From: Ulva prolifera
Lineage: Eukaryota; Chlorophyta; Ulvophyceae; Ulvales; Ulvaceae
Reading direction: 5' to 3'
Assembly: GCA_023078555.1 (NCBI GenBank)
Contig: CM041204.1
Coordinates: 654,923 to 718,922 of the forward strand
DNA length: 64,000 bases
Position 1 is the first letter of the stretch, and each line of letters opens with the position of its first letter. Positions 1 through 12,090 of the stretch are shown one piece after another. The notes under the pieces were generated by a model. That model made no database searches, was not told the origin of the DNA, and saw only the letters and a list, made by a program, of their open reading frames with translations. The position numbers and the translations under genes were made by a program.

Positions 1-42
1 TTTTATGCACCCGCCCCTGCATGTAGTTTCTACACAGACGAC

Positions 43-102
43 TGTCATGCAAAAGCATCCAGCGTGTGCACCTGTCATGCAAAAGCATCCAGCGTGTGCA
101 CC
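43..102. repeat. 30-bp direct tandem repeat, two copies
   Basis: Two consecutive identical 30-bp units begin at 43 and 73 (each starts TGTCATGCAAAAGC and ends TGTGCACC). They lie downstream of the 3' end of the LRR copy A gene. There are only two units and no spacer, so this is a simple local duplication. Confidence 0.85.
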
Positions 103-473
103 TGTGCATGACGCAAAGTCTGCAGGCCAGGATGAGCATTGGGACCTGGCTCGCTTGAGGAAACCGCACCACACGCTGGAAAACCTTTCACTCACAGCGG
201 GGGGTTCACAGAGTAGATGGGTCTTACCGTCATCGAACCAGCAGCTGATTTACATCCACTTCCATGTTGAAGCTAGGAGAATGTTGCTTTTACAGGCCGC
301 TGCAGTGACTCTGGCGGGTCACTGGTGCACCACTGCAGCATCTGCCTGTCACTCATCGCCGTCCTCAAGCGCTCCAGACCACCACACACACTGGTCGTGA
401 GCAGCAGCAGTCACAGGGCGCCACAATCACACAGTTCCCATGACCTGCAAACCACCCGCGGCTCTGCCTGCGT

Positions 474-505
474 CCCCCCCCCCCCCCCCCCCCCCCTCCC
501 CCCCC
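474..505. repeat. poly-C tract (23 C, one T, 8 C)
   Basis: A run of 23 C from 474, one T at 497, then 8 more C. On the minus strand this is a G run inside the C-terminal end of the LRR copy A reading frame, where it would encode a glycine tract. It is absent from the equivalent place in copy B, so it expanded after the duplication or arose during decay. Confidence 0.9.
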
Positions 506-3259
506 GACGGGCTGCCCGTGCCCTCCGCCTGGCTTCCCGAGATTCCGCAGGCGCCTTGGGCACGGTAACTGAGGCCTGGTAGCACATGCGCGAGGTGCAC
601 ACTCTCAACCCCTGAGCCCCTTTCACAGCTAGCAGTGCTAGCTCCTCTGCTGCCTCCTCAAGTGCCCCCCGCAGCCGCACCTCCTGCAGCCGCGGCAGCG
701 AGTGTGTAGCATACTTAACCATATCCAGCGAAATCGGATGCAAGCGCGTGCTAGTATCGTTGACGCCGTAAAGCTCCAGCACCCGCAGCATCTTCAAGCC
801 CCTTCCCCTCCTCCCCTCCTCCACGCCCATCTGCCCCGCATCGGCGACCGCTTCCGTGTCCTCGAGTTTCACCATTGCGATTGCAGCGTACTGCAGGTTC
901 GGATAGTTGCAGTTCGTGATCTGCACTGTCAGCTTCGTCAGACAGGTAAAGTGCTGAAGCACGCGCATAGTGGCATAATGACCGATGAGTGACAACTGCT
1001 GCAGGCCGGGCAGGTGGCAGTGCGCTGTTTCAAGGGCCCGTAACGGGGACACATCACAACTCTCTTCGGCAATGGATTCCAACGTGGTGGCTTGGACGGC
1101 AAAGTTGAGTGCCGACAGGCGGCCGACAGCCGCCGCGAGGTCCCTCACATCCTCCGTTGGGACTTCACACAGAAGATGCAGGTCCCGCAGCGCGCGAGAG
1201 CGCGCCCCTGAGGCCAGCACGTTGGCGAGCACGGCGGCTGCTGGCTTCCAGCTGTGCCCAGAGGGGGCCACGTCACTGAGCACCAGCTTGTGCAGCACCG
1301 GCAGCCCTGAGAGCACCCGAATGATCGCTTCTGCCTCACCTTTTCGAACACGCATGATCACCCCCGCAAGCACAAGTGAGCTGAGGCGCGTGGATGCTGC
1401 AAGGCCACGCCAGAGATGCTGTACAGCATGCATCTCTGCGTGGCTCATGCGGGGGCACGGCGTCCAGTCGCGGTCGCCCACCACTGGTGCGTCATCGGGC
1501 ATGTTATATGCCATGACGGAGGAGACAGACTGCAGGCGCGGCATGCATGCGAGCGCTGCGCCGGGGCCCGGCATGTCCTCGCAGCACACGCTGCGCACAA
1601 GCGCGAGGCGTGTCAGCTGTGGAAACCCTGCAGCGTGGGCCTCCAGCGCCGCGCCGAGGCCGCGCCACTCCAACGCTTCGGCTGCAGTGTCGTTGTTGTG
1701 GGCCGTCAGCCGTGTTGCACAATCAGCGGGACACGGTGGTAACGCGAAGGCACAGTGCTGCTGCTTCCGGGATCGCGGGCACGCACCAGTCAGGGAGGGT
1801 GTGCATCGTGCATGCCGCGCCGCCGAGCAGCAGGGCGCGGAGCTCCGGCAGCTCGGAGGCGGCCCCCACGATGTCCGCGGTGAGCGTGCTGGGCATGCAG
1901 TCGTTGGAGATGTGGAGCCGACGCAGCGCCACAAGGCGCGGCATGCATTCGGTGAGCGTGGGCGCGAGCGACTGCACGAGGCCCGGGCCGCAGAGCTCGA
2001 GGTGCGTCAGGTGCGGCTGCGTGCAGATCTGTAGCGCGAGAGCCGCCGTGGTGGCACAGGCGCCACAGCCCGCCGCGCTGAGCAGCAAACAACCCAGCTC
2101 GGTCCACCGGCGCAGCCCGTCCGCCAATGCTACCAATGCCGCCAGCGGGGGGGACAGGGGGCATCGCCGTTGTCCAAGCGTCAGGTGGAGTGTCTTCAAA
2201 CGCTCCGGCGACAACGCGGCATGCATGAGGCGGACCAGGATCGGTTCTGGTAAGGTCGTTGTGGCCACCTGGCGCCGTGCGCAGCACACAGCCAGCTTGA
2301 CAGCGACAAGGGGCGGCAGGGGCGGCAGAATGCGGGCGATGAACTCCGCGTCGGTGTCATCGGACAGCCTGGCGTGCAGCGTGCCGTGCGTGTGAATGCA
2401 TTGGGAGCTGCCGTGCGCTTCGTACGCGAGCGCCTGGAGGTGGGCAGGCAGCTGCAGGCCGGCGAGCCACGCCGCGATGCCCTGCCGCTGCACCCTCGAG
2501 CTCATGCCAGCAGAGGGTACATCTTGGTTGAGCATCGCCGCATGCATGAGCTGCATGCCGATCGCACTGGGCACCGCAGCCACCACCTGCACTGCGGCCT
2601 AGCTCCTCTCAACGCCAACCCACGCGCGCGACAGGAGTGTTTCATAGCTCGACATGAGATATGCTGCGCATGCTGCGCGTTTGCGGCAATTACTGCAGAA
2701 GTGCAGCGGATGACGGCCCATGCATATGAGCACCACCACGGTCACGACCGCTCGGCTGGCCCGTCGTTTGGTCTGAGCGGCAGCGCAATTCACATCCACC
2801 AAGCGCTGCCAGCAGCTTTCGAAGATGCAGCGTCTGTTCAGGGAGTGCATCGGAAAGTCTCCTTGGTGATGTGCTCCAGGACAAGCAGCAAGGCATCTAC
2901 ATGCATGCAGCGCAGTATGCTCACACCGGAGGCTGCGCCTGCTCAAGCCACGGCAGAGCGTTTTTCCGGGAGTACTCTGCCTCGTAGTCCAGTGGGTGAA
3001 GCATCTCCAGCTTGCCATTGCATGCATCGGGGGGGTCTCGGGGGGTGTGGCATGTGGGTGATGGCCCGGCTGCCAGGCCAGGCTCCTGTGGGCCTGCGCG
3101 CATGCATCACGTGAAGGAAACAGCTCCAGGTCACCGTGCGCCTGGGGCGGTGGGGTCGGGTCCGTGTACGGCAAGCTCAACGCGCATGCAGCAGTTGCAA
3201 GTCCCTGGCACGTACAGCATCGGCCGCAGGATCTGCATGTGATGTACCTCTGCAGGATG

Positions 3260-4677
3260 AGGGGGTCATCCACTCCCGCTAAAGGGTGGTCCCCCCCCGG
3301 GCGCGAAAAATTCGCTGCGAAACAGAGAAATTGGGGAAGGTTTCCACTATTGTCTATGTTGAATGAACAATCGTAGTGTTTTAGTTCGGAGTCTTGGGCA
3401 AAATGGGTCACAATCGCCGAAATGGCCGGTCTGGTTGGGGAGAACCTCGATTTGCCGTCCTCGGCTCCCCAATGTTGCCCAGTGTCTCAGCTCCTTTCCC
3501 AATCTTTCCCAAACTTCTTCTGGGGTGCTATACCCAACCTTTGCTATTGTGTTATGTTGCCCCTAGACGGCCGCGCTGCATCGAATTTGTCAATTGGGAG
3601 GCAGCTGATTCGTGCACGTTGAGACGGCACGCAGGGTAACAGTGCACAAGTGAGACAAAGCGAGTAGCTTTAACTGTGTCTATTCGAAAATTATCACACC
3701 ATTTTACGTGTCTTGGCATCTGCAGTTTCAGCGCTCTCGAATCGTTCCTGTCTCTCTGACAGGGCAGCAGACGGTGACCCGGAGGTGCACCGAACCCTGC
3801 TTGACAACATAAGCAAAATCACGAGAGCATATAAACTCGTTTTGTTGCCTGGACGTCGACAGGCACCAAGTCACAGCCGCTCGGAGCATTTGTGCTCGTG
3901 CAGTGTGCAAGCCAATGCAGTTGCAGAGCTGAACAACGGTCGAGGCTCAAACGGGCCCACATACAGGATGCAAGTCCAAATCCTGGAGTGAGTGGCGTAG
4001 TGTGGTCGATGTGTTTAGTGAGGTGGCGAGTCTGTTGTGGAGAAATTGAGTGCCTGACATCCTCCGGTGTGGGCTACTTCTCGCGAGGACGCTGTCAAAC
4101 AGCGCAGAATTCTTGTTCCGACTGCTGATCTAATGGTCGTGTTTTGGTATGCGATGAGCACGTGGTTGCGTCGCGTTACGAAAGAACTGTGCGTGCAAAC
4201 GTGCCATACAGCCGTCGACGCACGTAATCGGCGTTGTCTCATTGATCAACGACACTGCTTAACATATAACAAAAACACCATCGATCGACGCTTGCTTGCC
4301 GTCTCCAGCAAGTTGATTGGCAGCCGAACGACACTACGTACTGTACACACTGTGTCGGGTCACCCGCATACAACGGAAATACACCAACCACAAAGATAGC
4401 AACATATTATAGCTTATTTATGGCGTGGTTCGTGTTCTGGAAGCAAAGGCGAGTGATTGGGGACGTTATCTCTTCGTTCTGTCGATATTGGGGAGAATGG
4501 CTGATTTGTGCCGAAAAGGGTACGAACCTTGGGGACTTTTCCCAAGACTGAGATCGAACACTACGAGTTCACAACCTACCTAAACAATAGTGGAAACCTT
4601 CCCCAATTTCTCTGTTTCGCAGCGAATTTTGCGCGCCCGGGGGGGGACCACCCTTTAGCGGGAGTGGATGACCCCCT
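3260..4677. mobile_element. Non-autonomous TIR DNA transposon, 1418 bp, with 8-bp target-site duplication
   Basis: The ends are inverted repeats: 3260-3353 matches the reverse complement of 4584-4677 over 94 bp with one mismatch; both termini read AGGGGGTCATCC inward. Weaker inverted similarity continues inward for some tens of bases. It is flanked by GCAGGATG at 3252-3259 and again at 4678-4685, a perfect 8-bp target-site duplication. The paralogous intron in copy B (near 9953-9960) carries one uninterrupted GCAGGATG, the empty site. The interior has only short open frames and no recognisable transposase, so it is non-autonomous. An 8-bp duplication fits hAT, P or Merlin elements; the long TIR also resembles Mutator-type elements. 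The superfamily cannot be fixed here. Confidence 0.92.
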
Positions 4678-4699
4678 GCAGGATGTGCACCGTGGCTGA

Positions 4700-4723
4700 G
4701 GGGGGGGGGGGGGGGGGGGGGGG
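4700..4723. repeat. poly-G tract of 24 (poly-C on the coding strand), next to a 5' splice site
   Basis: Twenty-four G on the plus strand. On the minus coding strand the C run starts 13 nt inside the intron that follows the CCCISG exon of LRR copy A (donor GTGAGCAAGC just after 4737). The matching intron of copy B has the same arrangement at 9974-10008. Confidence 0.9.
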
Positions 4724-5534
4724 TGTGCTTGCTCACCGGATATGCAGCAGCAGAGGAAGCGCCGCAGGCCCCCGGGCGGCCAGCGGGCCGGGCCTGTGCC
4801 GTGCTGCCCCGAGCTGTCAACTTCGTACGTCGACACTGTTGCCGGCGACTCGTGGGTGCTTTCGTCGGTGCTGGGCGGCGGCGCGGTGGCCGCCTGGTGC
4901 AGCCTGCAGGCCGAGCTTGAGACGGCTTCGCCTACCCGGCTGCGGCAGCTGTGTCGTGCACACCTTGGCCACCGTTTCTGAGTCCCCCGGGGCCTCCGTG
5001 CACGGCCGTGGCATCCGCCGCCTGCAGCACGGTGCAGCTGTGCGAGCATCAGGCATGGACGTTTCATTTGGATATACTAGAAGGGCACACCTTCCGAAAG
5101 AGTTCGTACCGGCACGTTTCTCGATATCAGCAAGCTGAAGCCACAGCTGAGATGCTCCCCGACTTTTGGGCAAAGACTTTACAGGCGAGTAGTGCATGCA
5201 GAGGCTACATCAGCTGTAGCAGCAACTACTCGCCCCATGTGAAGCCTACCATTAAAACTTGCGACAGCTTGCTTGGCCGGTCTCCCAACTCAGCCAGGGC
5301 ATCGCTGCCCTCGTAGGCAAAAACACCCTGAAGCCACACTGATGCTACGCCTCACGTGATCGGCAATTGAACGATCTCATCTGCCTCGATTGTTTCTGCA
5401 ATGTTGGACAGGATGTCGTTGCGTGCCACCAGCTCGGCTGCCAACGCGGATGTCTGCCCTTGTAACCGCAGCGCTCCATCCGCTTGCGCAACTACTGTTG
5501 CGGCGGCCCTGTCTGTCTCTGAACGGGAAATCAT

Positions 5535-6729
5535 TTATACTGCCTGCTTTGATCTAGCTCGGACGTTGTCTGTCGGCTCAGATCGTCGATACCTGATCAC
5601 AGCTCGGATCCGGATGAGGCATACCTTCCGGATGGAGGTATGCCCGACACAGATGACAACGATGGTCTGCTGCTACACTGAGCGTTCACTCATCGACCAT
5701 AACGGAAATCAGGTCGCCGTTTACTGGCGTTGCAATCGCGTGTTGTGATGTCGCTGTGCATGCTGGAGTCCCACTTGCTGGACATCACACTGTGGCAGGA
5801 TCAGGAGCCGGGATGCACAAGTTGAGTCAACACACCAAACTACAAGCAACTCGCAAAGAGGCTACCAGCATGTGATACATAAATTATCGTCCGAGCACTA
5901 GTCTCTGGGCTCAGCACATTGTTTTGCGCAAACGACTGCAGTCCGTGCATGCTGCAGTCGAGGAGTGAGAAGTGCTGAGCATGGCTGTGCACAACGCGGA
6001 ACCTGCGGTACCACCTGCCTCTCTGCCTTTGTGCTGATAATGCACTGAAGGCTGACCACACCATGGCTCAAGACACCCAGGCAACACGTGCTGAGTGGAG
6101 CACCGTGGCTGTACAGTGTGCACTCTCAGCCAACCAGCCCGCAACAGGCGCTCTTAAGAAATTTCAAAGAAATTTCTTTGGCTGGGTGCATCACACTTGC
6201 AGCTAAGGATCGTAACGCAAGGCAAGAGGCATAGGGCCACCAGGCGCTCAATTGCAATTTGCTGCCCAACAACTCCGCCGCAGGGCGCTGCATGTGGCTG
6301 CATTGCCTGGTAAGACTGCCTGGTAGTGTGTGCTGCTGCTCTGCTATACAATGTATAATATACATGCAATGACCCATGCCCTTGTGTGGTATAAATCTTC
6401 GTCCACGCAATCAGTCATGCATACACTCAGTGAGGTTCGCCATCTAGGGCCACACGCCCTCGCGGCTGTCCCAGGACATGTCTGCCTGACACCGCCCAAC
6501 AACACCGCCATCGCTGGAGACCCTTAGGCCAGCCATTACACTCTCTACATCACACACCTCGTTCCGCGTATGCATGTGTACAGGAAGAAATTTCTCCGCG
6601 CTGAATCTAGGGCCATCTCGCTCGAGTCGGCGTTCGCACTGACGCAGGCCACCGCGCTGTCTTGCACTCTTGCGCTCATTCCGGTCCTTGAAAACTCAAC
6701 AATCACAGACGATCACACAGTCGAAGCAG
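5535..6729. other. Spacer between LRR copies A and B
   Basis: About 1.2 kb between the start codon of copy A and the stop codon of copy B. It should contain the promoter of A and the 3' end of B. A short palindromic AT-rich stretch built on AAAGAAATTTCTTT lies near 6160-6180. I see no further gene, tRNA or convincing exon. Confidence 0.5.
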
Positions 6730-9700
6730 TCACGCAGCGGCACACTCACACAGTCCCCAAGACCTGCACACCACCACCGGTCTCGCCTGTGTGCTGGCCA
6801 TGCGGGGGTCTGCACTGGGCGGGGGCGTGACCGCTGCAGCCTGGTAGCACTTCTGTGGGGTGCACACTCTCACCCCGTGGTCTTCACTGGCAACGGCTAG
6901 TGCCAGCTCCTCTGCTGCCTCCTCAAGCGCCCCCCGCAGCCGCACCTCCTGCAGCCGCGGCAGCGAGTGTATAGCCGCTTCCAGCACTTCGACAAGATCT
7001 GGGTCCCCAACGTGCACCAGATGGGGGCAACTCAGCTCCAGCACCGCCAGCATCTGCATCCCACTAAGTAGCATATCCCTGCACCCCTCCGTTTCCACCT
7101 CCCTCTGCACAACCATGGCTGGGTCCTCAGGCACCGCGACTGCAGTTGTGGAGGCTGCAAGGGTTTCCATCACCACGTAGCCGACCTCCTGCAGCTGCAG
7201 AGTCAGCTGCGTCAGCGTGGTGGACTGCGGCAGCGTGGGCAGAGACCCATTCCGGGCGCTGACCGACAGCTGCTGCAGGCCAGGCAGGCGGCGGAGCGCG
7301 TCCGCCAGCGCCGGCCGATGGGTGCCGTGGAGCGTCAGCTGGTTGCGGGATGGTAGCGTCAAGCCGATGGAAATGTTGTAGTTGAGCGCTGTCAGCGACG
7401 ACAGGCTGCCAAGCGCCGCCGCAAGGGCCTGCGCAGCCTCTACATCGACATCGCAGCTCAGCAGATGCAGGTCCCGTAGCGCAAGGCAGCACGCCCCTGA
7501 CGCCACCGCCTCGGCTACCACGCCGGCCGCGGATCGCCTACTGTAATGAGAGGGGGCGATGTCGCTTAGTACCAGCCTGTGCAGCTTCGGCAACACCGCA
7601 AGCACTCGAACAAGCGCATCTGCTGCGCACTTGCTTATGAGCAACCCCGCAAGCTCAAGTGTGCTGAGTGCTGTGGCTGCCGCCAGGCCGAGCAGGAGGT
7701 GCCGCGTAGCATGCATCTGGGCGCAGTTGATGTGGCGAGCCGACTGCATGACCCAACCATCTGCCGCTGGTGTGCCGTGAATCGTGTCGCCTGTCGCTGT
7801 GATGACGAGAGCCTGCAGGGCAGGCATGCATGCGAGCGCGGCGCCGAGGCCCGGCATGTCCTCGCAGCGCACGCAGCGCACGAGCGCGAGGCGCGTCAGC
7901 TGCGCGAACCCCGCAGCGTGGGCCTCCAGCGCTGCGCCGAGGCCGCTCCACAGCGACCGGCTCGGATGATAGCCAGGAGTATGGTCGACGTCAGTCATCA
8001 GCCGTGTCGAGCAGTCGGCTGGGCACGCCGGCGGTGTGACGGAAGAGCGTTCTCGCGGTGACGTCGCATCGGAGCCGACGCGAAGCGTGCATGCGGCGCC
8101 GCCGAGCAGCAAGTCCCGGAGCTCCGGCAGCTCGGCAGCGGCCCCCACGATGGCCGCAGTGTGCATGCTGGGCATGCAGTCGTCGGCGACGTGAAGCTGA
8201 CGCAACTCTGTGAGACTCTGCATGCATGTGGAGAGTGTGGACGCGAGCGATTGCACGAGGCCCAGGCCGCTGAGGTCGAGGCGCGTCAGGTGCGGCTGCG
8301 CGCAGATCTGCCACGCGAGGGCCGCCGCAGCGGCAGGGCTGCCGCAGTCCCTCGCTCTGAGCAGGAGGGATTCCAGCCGGGTCCGCTGGCCCAGCCCGTC
8401 CGCCAGGGCTGCTGCCACCGGGGGGGTCAGGGGGCATTGCCGTCGGTCGAGCGTGAGGTGGAGTGTCTTCAGGCGCTCCGGCGACACCGCGGCATGCATG
8501 AGACGAATGAGAATCGGATCCAGGTTGCTTGCCGATTTCTGGCTGGCGCTCGGCGGGCGGTCCACAGTCAGCTTGACAGCGACCAGATGCGGCAAGTGCG
8601 GCAGCACAGCAGTGATGAACTCCACTTCCTCGGCTTCAGACGTGCCGACATGCAGGGTGCGGTGCTTGTGGACGCAGCTGAAGGCATCGTGCGCCTGGAA
8701 TGCCAGCGCCTGGAGGTGGGCGGGCAGGCGGCCGAGCAATGTCGGCATGCATTGCTGGGGCACCTGCGTGTCAGCTGCGGTGGAATCTTCACGCGCCCTT
8801 GGGTCTCGATCAAGCATGATCGCCGCATGCATGAGCTGCATGCCAATCGGCGTGGGAACCGCAGACACCACCTGCGCCGCACCCTGCTGTTGGAAATGCA
8901 TGTGTGCTGTTTTGATCCGCATCACAGCACACGATCGTTACAGGTATGGTGTGCATGCTGCGCCCACATGTTTGCTGGCACCCACTCCGAGTTGCCACAA
9001 GCCCGCCAGAGCGCGGTAGCAGTGTCACGGTAGGGCTCACCCGGTAGCTGTGTTACGGTAGCTGTGTAGAGCTCACCGGTGGCCACAAGTGCGCGCCACT
9101 GGCCGATATACAATGGGCTGCCCACGTTTGGTCCAGGCAGCACGTTTGTACAACGACACCGAATTCCCAAAGCAGCACCAGGGGCACTCGTCAAGCGATT
9201 CACCGGTCAAGCTTTCGGGCATGCATGCGTGATGCAGCTGTCTAGACGCGCATTTGCGCGGGCCGCGCCGCACCTGCCCAAGCCACAGATGGGCCACCTG
9301 CACCGCGGCCTAGCTCCTCTCAACGCCAACCCACGTGCTCGATGGGAGTGTTTTATAGCTCGACATGAGATGTGGTGTGCGTGCTGCGCGTTGGCGGCAA
9401 TTAAGCGCAGCGGATGACGGCACATGCATATGAGCACCGCCACGGTCACCACCGCTCGGCTGGCCCGTCGTTTTGTCTGAGCGGCAGCGCAATTCACACC
9501 CACCAAGCACTGCCAGTGGCTTAACAGGGTATAGCATCTGTTCAGAGTGTCCACCGTGTGGTCTGCTTGGTGGTGTGCTCCAGCACAAGCAGCGAGGCAT
9601 CGGCATGCATGCAGCGCAGAAATCCGCGGGGGCTGCACCTGCTCAAGCCACGGCAGCGCGTTCTCCCTGGAATACTCTGCCTCGTCGTCCAGTGGGTGCA

Positions 9701-9973
9701 GTACCTCCAGCACGCGCTCCGGGGGGGCTCGTAGGGTGTGCGGTGTGGGCGCCGTCCTGCCTGCCGGGCCAGGCTCCTGTGGGCCTGCGCGCATGCATGA
9801 CGTGAAGGAAACAGCTCCAGGTCACCGTGCGGCGGCGGATCCGTATACGGCAAGCTCAACGCGCATGCAGCAGTCGCATGTCCCCGTCACGTACAGCATC
9901 GTCATGCACAGCAGCTCACACGGCCACAAGATCTACTCGTGATGTACCACTGCAGGATGTGCACCGCGGCGGT

Positions 9974-10009
<36 letters not shown>

Positions 10010-11116
10010 GCTTGCTCACCGGATATGCAGCAGCTGAGCAAGCGCCGCAGGCCCGCGGGCGGCCAGCGGGCCGGGCCCGTGCCGTGCTGCCCAGGGCTGT
10101 CAACTGCGTACGTCGACACTGTTGCCGGCAACTCGTGGGTGCTTTCGTCGGTGCTGGGCGGCGGCGCGGTGGCCGCCTGGCGCGGCCTCCAGGCCGAGCT
10201 CGAGACGGCTTGGCCCACCCGGCTGCGCTGAGCTGCGCACACCTTGTCCACGGTTTCTGAGTCCCCCATGGCATCAGCAGCCTGCAGCGGTGCAGAATCA
10301 TTAGGCTCGAAACAGTGTTGTTTTTTTAACACATTGGTGAGCAGGTAGGCTGTACCGACCAAGAACATCGGAAGTTACCTGGGCCTCACTCTCAGGCGTA
10401 AGACATCAGTGTAGGCCTGCGCCGACACGCGTACGGAAGCATTCTTCGAGACTGTGGTGAGATTATGCTCGTGTATGCACAGCTGACTTTGTTGCAGTGT
10501 TGTGGTTTCACGTGTCAGCGCACAGACTTTGTCGATGCAGCTGGGCCGGCACTGGGCCTGAAGAGCAACATGGTGAATGTGCACAGTTCTACAGCTGGCG
10601 TAGGATGGTGGTCGAACTTGGCACTGTATGGTGCACCGCTAGACCCTGCAGGGCAACGGCCATCATCATCGTCTCGAGAACGGGCCGGATATGCTGAAAT
10701 TTATTATCATTTTCCAGTGGGGAACAACGCGCCAGCATGAATTAACCCCACAGCACAAGTAGACAGACTAATAGAGCATGCAGAGAGTACATCAGCTACA
10801 GTAGCGACGATGCACTGCATGCGGTGCGTACCACGAGCACTTGCGCGAGCTTGCTTGCCCGCATTCCCAACCCAGCCAGGGAATCACTCCCTTCCTGGGC
10901 AAGGACACCCTCCAACCACGCGGCTGCCATTCCTCGCGTCATCGGCAACGGGACGACTTCATCCACAGCAGCAGCTTCCGAAATGTTGGACAGAACGGCA
11001 TTGTGTGCCACCAGATGTGGTGGCAGCGCAGCTGTTTGCCATTCCAGCCGGAGCACTCCATCCGCGTGCGCAACCACCGTCGCGGTGGCGTTCTCCAAGT
11101 CTACACGCGAATGCAT
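6730..11116 (-). CDS. LRR gene copy B: Skp1/BTB-like N-terminus and large LRR exon
   Basis: Intact member of the A/B pair. The ATG at 11116 is at the same aligned position as the start of copy A. Exon 1 (11116 to about 10.84 kb) resembles Skp1/BTB (ATVVAHADG, LVAHNAVLSNISEA, VVPLPMTRG, WLEGVL). Exon 2 ends at a donor after 10020 (CCISG). One or two short exons lie between about 9.92 and 9.63 kb, including LHPLDDEAEYSRENALPWLE, conserved in A. The last exon, 6730-8871 (714 codons including stop, acceptor GCGCAG), is continuously open and leucine-rich, with repeated units such as PHLTRLDLSGLGL, LPELRDLLLGGAA and LPKLHRLVLSDIA. I infer a scaffold or adaptor protein, perhaps a ubiquitin-ligase substrate adaptor, because Skp1/BTB plus LRR suggests it; no catalytic motif is visible. 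The LRR exon is secure, the short exons less so. Confidence 0.72.
9974..10008. repeat. poly-G tract of 35 (poly-C on the coding strand), next to a 5' splice site
   Basis: Thirty-five G on the plus strand. On the coding (minus) strand the C run begins 11 nt after the donor that follows 10020 in LRR copy B. The paralogous tract in copy A is 24 long, so the tract is retained but length-variable. Confidence 0.9.
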
Positions 11117-12090
11117 TGCGCCAAAGCCTTGAAGCTATTTGTGAACGAGGCTTCAGCTGCGATCGCGGCTTCTTACTTCATCACAGCTCTGGCTGAACGT
11201 TGCCCGACGTAGCAGATGCAAAGGTTGAAGAACAGCTACATCGAGAGGTATAGGTTCAGTGAAGATACGCATACATGATACCTAGGTATGACTTTATGCC
11301 ATGCTGCTACTTGTTCAACCGCGTATCGTCATGTTGCAGTGGCTGACGAGGCGGTGCGGTGAGAATCGATGATCAGACCTGGAGAATCGCACCAAAGCTT
11401 TGGCCGGGACAAGAAAGACATGCATATGTACAGCCAGCACACCAAATGACAAGCCCGTCAAGAATAGAAGTGGCAGGATAGTTGGACGATCGATATCTGC
11501 TTATCCTCGCCTGTGAATCCTCGCTCAAGGCATGGTGCATGCAGAAGCTGACCGCAAGGAACACAAAGGAATGGCGAGTTTTACAAAGCACATTCCAGTC
11601 AAAAAGGTGACTGTAGCTTGGTTTAGACCTGTAGGTGCGAACGACAGCGACAAATTGATGAGGCGGACAAGATATGCCGGTGGTACAGACGTCCGGCATA
11701 CTGCAACAAGATCGTCTATCTCAGCCTTGGCGGTACACTTGATGAGCTCCCTGATGCATACATGCGAGAGTAACGCACTGCAGGCACACATGTGTGAACG
11801 TGCCCAATATTCTAGCTGTTCTGAGGCTGCATCCTCGATCAACAGACATTCTAGAGCTGACATGGGCAGCAAAATCCCAGTGCAGCAACTTGGAGCTCTA
11901 TATCAGATGGTGTCTCGAAACTGCCAGATCACCTGCAGCAACGGGTGATTGAGGCAGTACTACTGCCTTGGTAACGTGCTGGCGCATATCCTCACAGTGG
12001 CCACCTCACGGGACCCTCTGCCGAGCCACCACCCTGCTGCCATCAATTCAACGATTCAACGATCATATCAGATCTCCCCAACAGAAGTCT
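11117..12090. other. Region between divergent LRR genes B and C
   Basis: About 1 kb separating the start of B (minus) from the first recognisable exon of C (plus). It should hold both promoters. I see no conserved coding sequence; the small frames here have no recognisable content. Confidence 0.4.

Larger units (their letters stand above)
411..5534 (-). pseudogene. LRR gene copy A (Skp1/BTB-like N-terminus plus LRR exon), decayed paralogue of 6730-11116
   Basis: Reading the minus strand, the first exon starts with ATG at 5534, aligned with the start of copy B. It encodes a segment resembling the Skp1/BTB fold (pattern ATVVAQADG...LVARNDILSNI...EIVQLPIT). At 5352-5354 a TGA replaces the CGA of copy B, giving a premature stop. 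A second exon (about 4.9-4.737 kb) is Ser/Thr/Pro-rich and ends in CCCISG. A short exon near 3.0 kb reads LHPLDYEAEYSRKNALPWLE. The large LRR exon begins after an acceptor at 2584 and is open to 1723, but homology to copy B then continues in another frame (about 1.9 kb down to 411), so there is a frameshift near 1.74-1.81 kb. LRR signatures include PHLTHLELCG and LPELRALLLGG. A transposon sits in an intron (3260-4677). A sequencing error could explain one lesion but hardly both. The fold assignment is inference. Confidence 0.7.

Noticed and set aside
43-102. CRISPR-like repeat
   Set aside because: Only two abutting 30-bp units with no spacers, in a eukaryotic context.
985-2395. Long plus-strand frames opposite the LRR exon of copy A
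   Set aside because: They are antisense shadows of a GC-rich coding exon; their residues (Arg/Ser/Ala-rich, no motif) lack conservation with the equivalent strand of copy B, while the minus-strand LRR frame is conserved.
4576-5067. Frame crossing the transposon end and poly-C tract
   Set aside because: It reads through a TIR and an intronic homopolymer; only the short exon near 4.74-4.9 kb is conserved in copy B.
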